A stretch of 59,352 nt of DNA from Phellopilus nigrolimitatus (Eukaryota; Basidiomycota; Agaricomycetes; Hymenochaetales; Hymenochaetaceae): positions 1-59,352 of the forward strand of contig JAJOHG010000157.1 in assembly GCA_021029095.1 (NCBI GenBank), written 5' to 3'. Position 1 is the first letter of the stretch. Each line of letters starts with the position of its first letter. Made by a program: the position numbers and the translations under genes. The notes under the pieces are model-generated. The model did not search any database and was not told the DNA's origin. It was given only the letters and a program-made list of their open reading frames with translations. Of the stretch, positions 43,851 through 54,272 are shown piece by piece.

Positions 43851-46800
43851 ATGACGCGCAAGCGCCACTGTCACCATGGCCATGCGCATGATTGAGAAGA
43901 ATTCACGCCGCGAGCTGTCCTGGCGAGTTTACCCATACCTACGCATGTACACCCGCCGATGCCTGTCGCGATGCCAGTCGTCGCAAACGGTTCGAATGCG
44001 GGTCCAGCACGGAGCTCGCCTGCTCGCGGTTTCGCGGGCGGAAGGAACCTCGACACAACCGAAGACGGGTCGCGCGTCAGACTGCTGAATGCGACGGCGA
44101 TAGCGCGGAATGTGCGGTGGCCGGTGTCGGTGCTGGAAGTGGAAGCGGGTCGGGAGAGCGCACGATGTCGGCAGTCGCGCATGACAGTGTGGAGCGTCGG
44201 TTGGCACGGGTCAGAGAGCGCCAGCGACTTGCGTGCAACCTGTTGCACACTTCTCGGTTGCAGGGAACAATGGTACACCGGTGAGTTAACATTCAGTCGG
44301 TTTTCTATCAAACTCTAGGTGAAATCTAAGTGTCTCATCTTGCTTTCGAACACAGGCTGTTTCAGAGTTCGCAAGGCCGCGAGGAGCAAGCGGGCATGGC
44401 CATTCTCGCGTTGCGGGTTTTCCCAGCGCCAACTCAAATCCGACCGCGCGGGCAAACCCTGTACCTCGTTCTTTGGCCCGGACAACACCCTCGGCAGTCT
44501 GCCAACAACGAGCTTGTCGATCCCTACTAGTCTGCGGTGGCGCACATCATCAGCAGCCGTAGGACCATCACCGATAACGACAACACCGTTCCCAGTGAAT
44601 CATGCGGTTCCAGGGCGGGTGCAGATGCGAGTGAAGACGACATGGTCTCGATTTTGCGCGCCGTGCACCATCTTCTCGAGCTCGCGCGGACCGCTACACA
44701 CAGCAACACATGCCACCTAAACGATACGGCGGCAGAGTATGGCCTGCAGCAGCAACAGGCAGCAACCCTCGCCGTCGCCATCCGTGCGCGCTCCACCTCT
44801 GAGTCGACCGGCGCAGCGCTGCACGCCCCGCTCGCTCTCCACCACGCGCCTGGTGTCGACTACTACCCAAACGCCGCGCTTCAGGGCCCCAACGTCGGCA
44901 CGGTCGCGCGAGCCCAATGTCCTTCGCGCTCTCGGGCGAACGGCGAGGGTGGTCCTGGTGCCAGGCGGCGCAGCATGAGCCGGAGCTCCGCCGCGAGCTC
45001 CTGGAGTATCGATGAGATACTCCTTGAGACAGCGACGGACCACGAGGGAGGGAGAAGGAGAGATGATGGCGGTTAGTCCTCTTTTTCCGCTTGCTGATTG
45101 CGGGAGAAAACAAATCGTGACTCAATTTATTTCTCGCAGCCCGCCTCTCGCCTATCCTCAGCACATGCCGCTCCCTGAGCCGCCGACGGTCCACCAATAC
45201 CAGACCACCATCTTCGCGCCGCCCGTCACGGGTGTGCCCCCCGGGAAAGCGTCGTCGCAGACATCGTTGACCCACTCTGCGAACGGCGTCGCCCGGGTCA
45301 ACGGCCTGAGTCTCAACGCGAACGGAAACGGGAACGCAATGGCGAATGTGAACTGCAACGGCCTCAACGGTGCGGGGATGGCATCGGGTCCTAGAGAAGG
45401 CGGCGCGCAATGGCGAATGTGAACTGCAACGGCCTCAACGGTGCGGGGATGGCATCGGGTCCTAGAGAAGGCGGCGCGAAGGCGTCGGCGCCTTCGAGCC
45501 AGTTAGTCACGCTTGGACCGGGCGGGGTGGTCGTCAACGGCGGTACGTACATTATACTGTTGTTTCAAACAATAAAAAATACTGACATGCTGCTTGTTGC
45601 AGGAGGAACAACCGTTCCCCAGGCGGCGGCTGCACTTCCCGGAAGCGGCTTCCCTGCTCGGAACGCGCAGGGCCAGCACATTTGCCGGCAGTGCGGCGTG
45701 CCCGGCCGCTACGAGGACGGGAAGTGCGTCGAGAAGTGGGGCCCTGGACTTGAGGGGCCGGGGATTGTTGGCGACCGGTGCCGCAAGAAGATGAAGTGCG
45801 TCGAGCGCCGCGGTACGCTGGACTACGTGAGCGCAAGCTAGCAGGCGCAGATTATCGCGCAGCGCTCATCGCACCTCGCGCTCGCGCATTTCCAGTCCCA
45901 GTCCGTACTCGCGCACTCTGCGGGTCAGAGCCAGCACATGTCAGTTGGCCGCGCATGTGCAATGGCGCGCCAGGATACGCTTCTGGTTGACCACCAACCG
46001 GGCGCACACACTCAGTCGCAGATGCTGAGCCCCAGGCCGGTGGGCCACTATCGGGAGCACGAACGCGACCCGGAGAGCCGAGCAGGCTCGAGCCGCTCGC
46101 ACTCCGGCTCGCCAGTGTCTGCGTACGCTTCCTGCGGTGGCGAGCGGGAGGCTGCATCCTGCGGAATCCGCGCATCACAGTCAAGGCCAGGTGTATCCCT
46201 CGACCGTCACAAACATCGCCGCGAGTGGACTGGCAAGCCAGAATGCGCACAGGCACCCATCGACGCCGCCTTATATCAACTCTATCTCCACGGGCGAGCA
46301 GTACGCAAAAGTTCTTCCTCGCGCGCCCTTCCTCACCAGCATAGTCAGTCCCATGCGCGGTCCGCCACAGCGGTTACCGGAGGAGGCACAGGGAGCCGTG
46401 GCTCGAGCGTGAACGTGGAGGACTTGCTCGACGGCGATGGAGACGGGGACGTCGAGAAGGAGGACGCGCTCCTCGACGACGAGGGAGAGGGAGAGGGCGA
46501 AGGCGCTATGGACATCGACGAGGAGATCGCGCGCACGCGCCGCAAACGGGTCCTCGTCTTCGCTCTCCTCGCTCACGAAGTCGCAGAACTAGAGTCCGCC
46601 CAAGACCATGCCGCTGAGCTATCTGGCCCTGAGCGCGCGGCAATACCACGACATGCACACCCCCGGCATTAATGCTCTGGCCGGCGTGGCCGCATCCGCG
46701 AGGGGCGAATCGGGGAAGCGCATGCCGATGCCGCTGCCCTCGGCTGCTACTATGGACCACGCGCATGCAGTCTCGCGAGTACCAGGCGTCGCGCGTTCGC

Positions 46801-46976
46801 GGGTGTGCCTCGCAGATGGACGAGCTCGAGGATGGGTTCGATGGGAACACGGACGGGGGACCTCCCTGAGCGCGGGTCGGGCGGCGGCGGGGACGTCGAT
46901 GCCGGTGGCGAGGGGGATGAGGACGGCGCGGAGGGCTCCGGCGATGGCTCCGGCTCCAGTGAGGCCGACGCGTAGA
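43851..46976 (+). pseudogene. GATA-like zinc-finger protein gene, multiply frameshifted
   Basis: Family-like stretches occur in changing frames: SAVAHDSVERRLARVRERQR (about 44160-44230), RAGKPCTSFFGPDNTLGSL (about 44430-44500), DDMVSILRAVHHLLEL (about 44636-44690), SSAASSWSIDEILLE (about 44990-45030), PPTVHQYQTTIFAPPVTG (about 45180-45235) and the zinc-finger region ICRQCG...CVEKWGPG (about 45680-45750). Normal members, as I recall them, have a CX2C...CX2C finger; here the third ligand is glycine (VGDRC). An in-frame TAG follows at 45839-45841. A 71-bp tandem duplication (45336-45477) shifts the frame, and further frame changes occur near 44620, 46610 and 46800. The original would be a nuclear regulator; this copy is decayed. 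It is flanked by two inverted Kin1 fragments. Confidence 0.7.
45336..45477 (+). repeat. 71-bp perfect tandem duplication inside the GATA-like pseudogene
   Basis: Copies 45336-45406 and 45407-45477 are identical. 71 is not a multiple of three, so the second copy shifts the reading frame and brings a stop at about 45420. Confidence 0.9.
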
Positions 46977-47388
46977 CTTGGCTATGAAGGTGGAGGACTG
47001 AATCCTATTGTCCTTCGGTGATTTCTTTTTGCTTCTAATTTGCTATTTGTTTCTCCCCTTTTCCTTCACCGCCTGTTGACGCTGCTTACTGTGGTTTTCC
47101 TCATCCCTCTGCGACTCCAAACAAAAATGTTTTCGTACGTGGTTTCTCGCTTCCGTTTTGTTCTTCCTCTATCTCATTTTTGTGTAATCGTCCATGCTAT
47201 CTCCAAGACTCATGTCCGTGTCCATGTCCCCAAGCTGTCGATATGCAGCCGTATCAAGAACTCGTATGTTAGTTACATATAACACTGTTTTGTTTGGTGT
47301 ATTTTGTAGTCTTTATAATACTATTTTCCTAACTCGCTCTTTTGTCTTCGTGCTCTGCGTCCATTTGCTAAGCTGCGCCGCCATCTGA

Positions 47389-48530
47389 TCGCTGTCCGGC
47401 ACGACCGAGGACAGCGACACGCGCGTTCTCGTCATGTCGATCTTCGTGCTTCGTCTTCGTCTCGACCTCTCGCGCTCTCACGCTCTCGACTTTTCGACTA
47501 CAGTCCGTATGTCGCTGTCTATTCGTAAGTCGTCCCTTTTTCTTCAGGTCGTCAGTGTACTAATCTGTAAACCATCTGTCTAGCGCGAGGATCATGCAGC
47601 AACAGCAACAGCAGCAGCAGCAGCAACAACTTGACCTCGTCGTGTTGGTCGATCGAGGCCGTCTTGTCTGGCGAACCTACGCATCTGGAAGAGCTGGAGA
47701 GGGGAAATTAGATAAAACAAAGACCTAGGTGCGTAGTGAAATCGTCTGAACGCGAGCGCGATGCTAACGACTGCTTCAGCGCCACGAACGCATGTCCTCC
47801 CTACCGCGCGCCAACCATCCGTGAATGGCGCACGCCTCCGACCACTGTCAATACCGATGGCGCCCCAACAGTATACCCCTTTCGGCGGTGATGGTGGCTA
47901 GACGCATGCGCCCGCAGCCGCGCAGGTGCCGCTCGAGTCGAGCACGAGCATCCGTACTAGAAGCCGCGCAATGCGAGTCGCGTGTTGGGAGATTACACGT
48001 TCGGAAAGACGCTCGGCGCGGACAGCATGGGGGAAGTCGAACTGGCGTATCACGACCTCACCGGCGAGAAGGTGTGCAGCAGCGTCAGCTGCTCAGCTCG
48101 CGATAGAGATCCTCCCGCGGGCCAGCATCGCAAGCACGGGGATGAATGGTATCGTGCCAACAGCAGAGTTGGCGGCGAAGCAAGCGTCGAAGGAGGCATC
48201 GAAGGAGACCTGCACGATGCTGGAGGCGGCGCTGTCGATGCTGCTACACCATCCGTATATCTGCGGCATGCGGGAACTCATCACGCACGCGAATCATTGC
48301 TTTATGATGTTCGAGTACGTCAACGGCGGGCAGATGCTCGACCACATCATCAGGCACGGCCGTCTTCGCGAGCGCGTTGCCCGCAAGTTCTCCCGCCGAA
48401 TCGGCTCCGCACTCAACTACTGTCACCGCAACGACGTCGTCCACCGCGACCTCAAGATCGAGAACATCCTCGTCTTCCAAACGGGCAACATCAAGATCAT
48501 CGACTTTGGTCTTTCCACTCTTTGCATTCC
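47389..48530 (+). pseudogene. 5' fragment of a Kin1-like kinase gene, copy 2
   Basis: This is homologous to 42554-43664 but inverted, and it starts upstream of the coding part, so 5' flanking sequence was copied too. A CAG/CAA tract at about 47597-47628 encodes polyglutamine. Kinase features: [75 protein letters not shown] and IIDFGLS. The invariant lysine is glutamate (LAIEILPRA) and the third glycine of the loop is aspartate, so catalysis would fail. The intron after TGEK is reduced to 25 bp against about 90 bp in copy 1, too short to splice. Kinase sequence ends just after DFGLS, where RCC1-like sequence begins. Confidence 0.8.
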
Positions 48531-50858
48531 TCCGCAGACGGAGCACCCCGCGCCACATACGCAGCCCCTTTCGAAGCGTTTCCAGCCCATCCGTGTGTTG
48601 GATGTCTCCATGGCGAAGCTCCATACGGCCGCCATCACCGCTGAGCCTTGTGCGAACCTACGTGTGTGCGGCTTCGGCGGTGTTGTGCGCGGCGCAGCGC
48701 AGCATCGCCTCGCGCCTTTAAAGGATCTGGTACTCGTCTCGAACTTCGATGATACGCACATCGTCCATGTCGCGCTTGGTCAGGATCATACTCTCGCGCT
48801 CACGCGTGCGGGGAGCGTGCTTAGCTGGGGTCTTTCGCGTTTCTCACAGCTGGGGTACGCCGTCGACGGGTCCGGCGCGGGATTGGGCGCGGGCGTGCCA
48901 CAGATGGTGGCGACGCTGCGGCGTGTCGTTGGTCCTCTCAAAAAAGAGCTCGTCATCGGGGTCGCGGCATGCAAGACCGCGTTCGCATGCTGGACGGTGA
49001 AGGAGCTATTCACATGGGGGTCCAATAATACTCGACTGGGCTATGACATGGCTGCAGTGCCCGTGCAGGTACTACCACGTCGCATCGCTCAGGTTGCGCA
49101 ACCTGTACGTAATGTTGCGCTGAGTGGCACAGCGATGGCGGTTCTCCTTACGAGTAGTGGTGCCTTGTGCTTCGAGGGTGGGCGAAGCTTCAAAATCAAG
49201 TTAGTCCATACTTCTTTCCTTTTTGTCTGTTCACGCTCTTATTGCTATCTGTGTACTGTTTATTACTTCCTAGCTTCCCAGCTGCGAGCTTTCCGCCTGC
49301 GTTCACGGCATATCGGCCTCCAGTAGCACAAAACAATGCGGCCATTGCCAAAGTCGCCTGCTGCGAGGATGTGTTCGCAGCGCTTTCATCTAATGGCGAG
49401 ATGTTTGCGTTCAGGTTCCCGGCTGTTGGGTCTTCCTCCGTCATGGAAGCCAACGCGACACAGAGTAAGGAGAGCAAAGGCGGAATAAGTGCGGTTTCGA
49501 ATGCAGCTATGGTGAAACCGCAGCGCGTATGGGCGCTTAGGAAGCAGTTCAGCGCTGTCAAGGATGTCGCACTCGGTTCGGACGGCACAATTGTTCTCTG
49601 TACTGAGTCTGGGCCCGTGTATGTTCGCAATCGGCTTGCGAAGACCGCAAAGGCTCAGCACATGCCGTTTTTGCAGCGCGTCGTGCGAGTCGCTGCCAGC
49701 AGTGCCGGTGCATTTGCTGCTCTTCGAGAAACTTGCGTGTCCGTAATAATCAAGGTAGTCGGTAATACGCTTTCAAAGGACTTGGAAGCTGTACAGCGTT
49801 TGGCTGCCGAGGAACTTCAGTGGGGCTGCGAAGAGCGCGGGGGCGCGAATAGATTTCAGGAACAGACTGAAATGTCTGCTGACTCGCCTACTGTTATCGA
49901 CGAGGTGGCGGACGTCGATGGTGAAGGCCAGGACGAATCTCAAGACGTTGATATCAAGAACGACATCAGGATTGCGAAACACCTGTTGTAACTCCCGGAT
50001 TGTGACGAGAAGAGCCGGAGGGAGGAGCACAGAGGCATTTTCGATGGAGTTGAACTGAAGTGCGGTGCCGATCTCCTTGTGCAAATTTACTCTGGATTTG
50101 CGTTTCCCTTACATAGGATCGTTCTCACCGCGCGCTCGCTAGTGCTAAAAAATGATCTACTAGGCCAGAGCGTCAAAGATAATGCTGTCAGTGTCAAACA
50201 TCATTCAAATCTCGTTTCGATTCCCCCGAAAGCAGGCTCTATTCCAAAGCTCGTGTTCTCAGGCCTCCATCCGCTCACTGTGGTTTTACTGGCTACATAC
50301 TTGTATACGGATGATGTCCCCGCGCTCTGGGACCGCCGCGTCGGGATGGCAGTCTACTCGCAACTCAGGACTCTTGGACCAAAGACGAAGGTGAACCCTA
50401 CTCAAATTCGCGCGGAGTTGCATGTCCTCGCAAAATTCCTTCGCCGTCCTGCGTTGGGAAGAGTACTTGACACACCAGTGAAACGTGTTGCGGCAACGAC
50501 GCTTGAGCGCGACATGCAAACTCTTTTCGACGCTGCACAACCCGGTGGAGATGTTTCATACTCTTCGGGCGATCCTGGTTCCGAAACTGAGACGCTTTCG
50601 ACTTCCTCAGCAAACCCTCTCACATCGGATACGGTTCTCGAACTTGCAGACCGACGGGTGTACTGTCGTGCGACATTGCTACGCGCGCGCTCGCCATTCT
50701 TTGCAGCCTTCTTCGACGATGCGGACTGGACGCGGAAGCGTTGGCTTCCAGATGGCACGCTTCATGTGGACCTACGACATTTGCGCTGGCAGGTTATGGA
50801 GTTTGTTTTTCGATACTTGTATTCTGGAGACGGGGAGGAGATATTTGAGATACTAGGG
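48531..50858 (+). pseudogene. RCC1-repeat / BTB protein gene fragment
   Basis: From [17 protein letters not shown] onward the frame shows RCC1-type blades ([84 protein letters not shown]). An intron lies at about 49201-49273. Two BTB-like segments follow (GADLLVQIYSGFAFPLHRIVL; LELADRRVYCRATLLRARSPFF). The order resembles IBtk-type proteins, which in full form also have N-terminal ankyrin repeats; these are missing here. An in-frame TAA at 49989-49991 interrupts an otherwise open frame that continues to 51122. The BTB region ends abruptly after YSGDGEEIFEIL, where tuberin-like sequence begins. It has no start of its own; the 5' side is the kinase fragment. Confidence 0.75.
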
Positions 50859-53800
50859 CGCATATACACCTCATCCTTCGGCGCCTTCTCCTGGCGTAGA
50901 AACAGACCCGACTCCGCTTTCGCCTCCTCGCCAGCCGCCCCGGTCCAGACGCTTCCCATCGACACCCTCCCTCAGGCCCTCTCCCCGCCGACCGCGCCGT
51001 CCTTGTCCCATGCCCGCTCTCTCGCTGCTGCACTCACCACCCAGACTCCTGCTCTGTCCCCGAGCACCCTCGTGCCTATCCTCGCCAGCCTCTGCCGCGT
51101 TGACCAACCGCCGGCCATCTAGGCTGCCGGCTTCGATCTCCTCGCCACTTACTGTGCGTGCGGCGCGTTCCTCGCGACCTCCGGCTGCCTCACCTTCTTC
51201 GATGTCTACCGGGAAAGTGCGAACGCATGGTCCCTCGAGGTTTGGGAACCGCGGGTGAAAGCGTTGAATGCGCTCTTCCTCTCGATCGATGATGCGGTGG
51301 GCATAGAAAAGCCGCTGCTCGCCACGCTGACCGGATGGGTGGACAGGCGGTCGATGGCCTCTGGACGTTGGGCGACGACGAGACGGTGCTGACGATCTTG
51401 TCCGAGAAGGTTGAAGTTTTGGGGCGCATCTCTGAAGACGAGGGTTTGTCGGTAGTCGAGTTTTACGGCTCTCTAGTCGATCGCTCCCTCACATTTCCCA
51501 GACCAGAGCCGACTCCTATCCGCCACCGCCATCATCCCTCATCCATCTCCAATATTCCATATCCGCTCCGGCCGTTGGCATCGCATAATTATGTCTACTT
51601 TATTTCGGCAGTCTATCCCGACTTTCTCGACTCGCGGATCACGCGCCTTCCGCCTTCTTTCTTGCCGCAGCTGATGTCGCTCCTGTTCCGTGTCCTCGCC
51701 GCCATAATGTCTCCTCTCGCAGCATTATCACCGCTCCCTCCGGCCATGCCGATCGACCCGCCGACCGAACTCCGCTTCATCCAAACCATTGCCGCGTTCC
51801 TCAAAGACCCCTACTCCATCACCTCCGTCACCCTCCTGCGCCAGCTCCTCCTTCCCTCCCCCTCGTCTACCAACATCGATCTCGCCACGCACATCGCTAC
51901 GTCCCTCGGTGCGCTGCACACCTTGCGCGTTCAGATCCGGCACGTCCTCGAGGACCGCATGGCCATGCGCGTCGTCCAGCGTGACACGGCTGCGTCCGCG
52001 AAGACGCACGCGGGTATGCCCGGCGACGTTGACGCGCCCCTTCTTGGGCGGGCGCAGCGTGCGTGGGGGAAGGGCGGTGCAGATATATGGGACGCGCGCA
52101 AGGTCGGTGTCTTCCTCGTCCGGGCCGTACGCGCGTGGACCGCGTCTCTCGCGCCGACTGAAAAGGAGCGCGTGTTCAAAGAGGTCGCAACGCTACTGAA
52201 GGACGTACTTCAGGAGATGGATGAAAGGGTGGAGGATGGCGGCAAGACAGGGAACGGCTTCAACGATTACGACACGGCGGCCGCCGTCGGCCGCGTACTT
52301 TTCGAAATGACTGACTATGTGAAGACGCTCAAGTGCGTCTTCTTTCTTTTGTTCCTCTGACCGGCGATTCATCTACTTTACAGAAGCAACGACGGCACGC
52401 CCATGACCCCATCATTAAGTCCGCCCATCCTGCTCCAAATCCTCTCTTCCGCATCCTCGCCTTTCTTTTCAGCCGCATGCAGACAACCGTGCCCTCAACC
52501 CACACCTGCCGCTCTCCCTCTTCGCCATTGCATCGCACGTCCCTCATGCAGATGCCGCGCGTCTTCCGGCGAGCTGCGCACCAACTTATGCCACCGACAG
52601 CCGGTTGGCTCGCGACATTGGGAATTTCTTTTCGCATGCGACATGCCCGCGAAGCCGGCGATGCGCCGCGCGGTGCACGTGCAGCTGGCGAGCGTATATG
52701 AGAAAGTGAAAGACGTGAAGGTCCTGCCGCTGCCCGCTTGTGGAGCTGCTGTTCGAGTTTTGGATGCAGCGTGTCGAGCGTGCGGAGGAGGGGGAGGATG
52801 CGCCGGCGGTATGCGGTTTGTTGGCAGACGAGGTTGCGCTCCGTTCCAGAGAAGGACAGCTCAGCGGACGATATACCGCCTACTATTCAGAGCTCGTTGT
52901 TCACAAAATCATGGTCTCTATGATGTCGGTCTCGGGATATTGCGATTGCGACGGCGAGCTCGATGCGCCTGCAAAGCTTGCGAACACGGCACCGGTGTCG
53001 CCGTCGGTCATATTAGCGCCATCGAATACGGGTACCTCAGGAATTGGCTCGCCCATTGTTATGCGGACCTCCCAGGATTCACTGCCTGCACCCGGGAAAG
53101 AAAAGGGGAAGGAAAAAGAGGCGGAATTCTAACAATATGCAGCAGATCATGTCGTCGTTGCGGACCTTCACCGGCTCGCGCCACCAAAGCCAGACGCAGG
53201 TCCCGCAGCTCTCTTCTTCCTCGGACGAGTCTCCCACTCCGCATGCAGAGTCGTCTTCGCCACCTCTACCCGGCGGTTCGAATGCGCCGTGCATTCTTTG
53301 GGGGCTCAGCCGCCTGCGTGCTTCTTGACACGTTCACACGGCTCGTGTTCGCGGACTACGTCATGACGCCGAGCCAGGCGCGCCTCGCGCTCTTCGTCTT
53401 CGAGCGGCTCCTGAAGCTGCTGCGCGCCGTGCCCTGCCCGCGTGTCTGCGTCGCGATCCTGCAGCTGCTGATGCGACTCCGCGCGGACAGGGACCACTGC
53501 GCGTTTCTCGTGCGCGTGCCGGCGGAGAACGAGCAGCAGATATACGCGCTCGCGCGGCTTGTTGGGCAACTGCGCGGCGTACCGAGCAGAGCACAGAGCG
53601 ACGAGGCGGCCCGCAACGAGGAGATCTTTGCGGAGCGCGCACGCGCGAGGCAGACTTTCGAGCGCAACGGCCGTCGGACATCGCGCGAGCGGGGGAGCAG
53701 GACATCTGTGACAGAGAGCCGAAGTCGGTTGAGGTCCGCAGGTTGTGCCGCTGTCCAGCCAATAGCCCCCGTCAACACAAGCCAAGGGATGCGCTGTGAA

Positions 53801-54150
53801 GTATCCCGGACATCGTGCCGTTCTCCCTTGCGAATACGGAGAAGGGCAGCCGGCTGCTCGTCACGTACGATCCGCAGGCGCAGGACTACATGAACGTGCT
53901 GGTCGAGTTGCTGAGAGCGGACTGGGAGGTGCTGTCGTACTTGCTCGTGCACCTCACTGAGCAGCTCGCGGATAAGCACTTCTAGTGCGGCCTGCGTGCT
54001 CGCGAGGCGATCACAGGCCTGCTCGTCGAATTGAGCATGGCATGCTACGCGCTAATGGTGCTCATCAGCTACCAGAACATCTTCGACACACCAAAACGGC
54101 AGGTGCTCGTCAAGGTTGTCCAGGCCGAACACAAATTTCTATCATAACCT
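50859..54150 (+). pseudogene. Tuberin (TSC2)-like gene fragment, N-terminal part, inactivated
   Basis: The frame passes from BTB into LPIDTLPQALS...SLAAALTTQTPALSPSTLVPIL, typical of the helical N-terminus of fungal tuberin-like proteins, which normally act as Rheb GTPase activators upstream of TOR. A TAG (51120-51122) interrupts the frame. After a shift near 51335 a 341-residue open stretch follows (51335-52360), then an intron (52332-52382). Later pieces are in different frames: RYTAYYSELVVHKIMVSMMS (about 52860-52920), ALFVFERLLKLLRAVPCPRV and LQLLMRLRADRDHCAFL (about 53385-53510), and MNVLVELLRADWEVLSYLLVHL (about 53890-53960). Another in-frame TAG lies at 53983-53985. The C-terminal GAP domain is absent. 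Introns remain, so it is not a processed copy. Confidence 0.7.
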
Positions 54151-54231
54151 ACATAAGCTTCCTGTTTCTGTCTCTCCCACTGTTCAATGCTCTTACTCAG
54201 AGAAGAAAATGAATATGAGGGGAGAAAAAAA

Positions 54232-54232
<1 letters not shown>

Positions 54233-54262
<30 letters not shown>
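54233..54262 (+). repeat. A-rich tract at the start of the satellite array
   Basis: A short GTAAAAGTAAAA stretch runs into about 22 consecutive A. It lies 11 bp before the first satellite unit and marks the junction between the pseudogene chain and the array. Confidence 0.8.
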
Positions 54263-54272
54263 GAATCAATGA

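Noticed and set aside
54150..54262. Poly-A tract as evidence that the tuberin fragment is a processed retrocopy
   Set aside because: The fragment keeps introns and lacks its true 3' end, so the A-run is not a copied mRNA tail.
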